This document shows positions 63,743 through 64,000 of a stretch of 64,000 bases of DNA, one piece after another. Where the stretch lies: NCBI RefSeq assembly GCF_000146675.1, contig NZ_GL397214.1:1535356-1599355 (forward strand), in the 5' to 3' direction. The position numbers and the translations under genes were made by a program. The notes below the pieces were generated by a model that had not been told where the DNA came from, ran no database searches, and saw only the letters and a list, made by a program, of their open reading frames with translations. Positions within the stretch are counted from its first letter, which is position 1. Each line of letters starts with the position of its first letter. Origin of the DNA: Hoylesella marshii DSM 16973 = JCM 13450 (lineage in GTDB: Bacteria > Bacteroidota > Bacteroidia > Bacteroidales > Bacteroidaceae).

Positions 63743-64000
63743 ATGTGTGGAATTGTAGGCTATATTGGAACAAAGCAAGCATACCCCATTCTTATCGGCG
63801 GACTTCACCGGCTGGAGTATCGGGGCTATGACAGCGCAGGCATATCGCTCATCAGCGATACCCATGCCATGAATATATATAAGGCCAAAGGCAAAGTGGA
63901 AGACTTGGAAAGAGCCGTTGAGGGGAAAGACATCAGCGGCACTTTAGGCATCGCTCACACACGTTGGGCGACTCACGGGGTACCCTCCGTCATCAATGCA
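63743..64000 (+). CDS. glmS: Glutamine-fructose-6-phosphate aminotransferase (partial, N-terminus)
   Basis: 86 codons are inside the window. The start MCGIVGYIGTKQAYPILIGG has the catalytic Cys1 of the glutaminase domain, followed by LEYRGYDSAGIS and IAHTRWATHG, which are diagnostic of GlmS. It makes glucosamine-6-phosphate for UDP-GlcNAc, used by peptidoglycan, LPS and probably the WecA-like enzyme upstream. It has its own promoter. Confidence 0.97.
   Translation, partial: MCGIVGYIGTKQAYPILIGGLHRLEYRGYDSAGISLISDTHAMNIYKAKGKVEDLERAVEGKDISGTLGIAHTRWATHGVPSVINA

Overview
The window looks like chromosomal DNA from a member of the Bacteroidota, most probably Prevotellaceae. The evidence is TAnnTTTG-type -7 promoter boxes, a tmRNA whose tag ends in YALAA, RibBA and a single long LptF/LptG permease, DUF3575, DUF6359 and DUF6261-type proteins, and C-termini of the form GIYxLxGxxL...PxGxYIxxGxKVVK. 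No database was consulted; all assignments come from reading motifs and gene context.

Left part, 1-13 kb, mostly minus strand. A five-gene operon reads leftward: a TPR protein, a DUF3575 protein with a repetitive coiled-coil tail, a short DUF3575 protein, an OmpA-like protein and a large beta-barrel protein cut by the left edge. It looks like an uncharacterised outer-membrane apparatus. Next come ribBA and an LptF/LptG-type permease (minus), a small DUF6359-like lipoprotein (plus) and the tmRNA gene ssrA (minus), with a bidirectional terminator between the last two.

Middle part, 13.5-28 kb, plus strand. This is an accessory array of exported, fast-evolving paralogues. It holds three beta-helix-like proteins with a common C-terminal domain, four lipoproteins built from one repeated domain (one of them broken), a larger beta-helix protein, a DUF6261 protein apparently fused to the lipoprotein domain, and two proteins sharing a YEHL...YYPxQPYYxY motif (one frameshifted). 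Four of the genes carry near-identical 5' leaders that fold into an H-type pseudoknot. Its second stem would cover the ribosome-binding region, and its stems vary while keeping pairing. A 42-bp tandem repeat lies inside the array.

Right part, 28.5-63.6 kb, plus strand. This is a large surface-polysaccharide (capsule or O-antigen) locus. It opens with a cytidylyltransferase, a polyol dehydrogenase and a pentulose-phosphate epimerase, which together suggest a CDP-pentitol. UDP-galactopyranose mutase follows, then an AT-rich block: sugar aminotransferase, WbqC, GNAT, FkbH-type HAD, MaoC-like, split transketolase, SDR and acyl carrier protein. I read that block as an ACP-dependent pathway making an unusual acyl group for an amino sugar. 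The rest includes a Wzx flippase, a Wzy/EpsG-like polymerase, many glycosyltransferases, a pyruvyl transferase, four acyl/acetyltransferases, a UbiA-type prenyl-phosphate pentosyl transferase next to a GT-C-like membrane protein, and a WecA-like initiating transferase. A RAYT/IS200-type transposase gene is followed by six 66-bp REP-like repeats. The window ends inside glmS.
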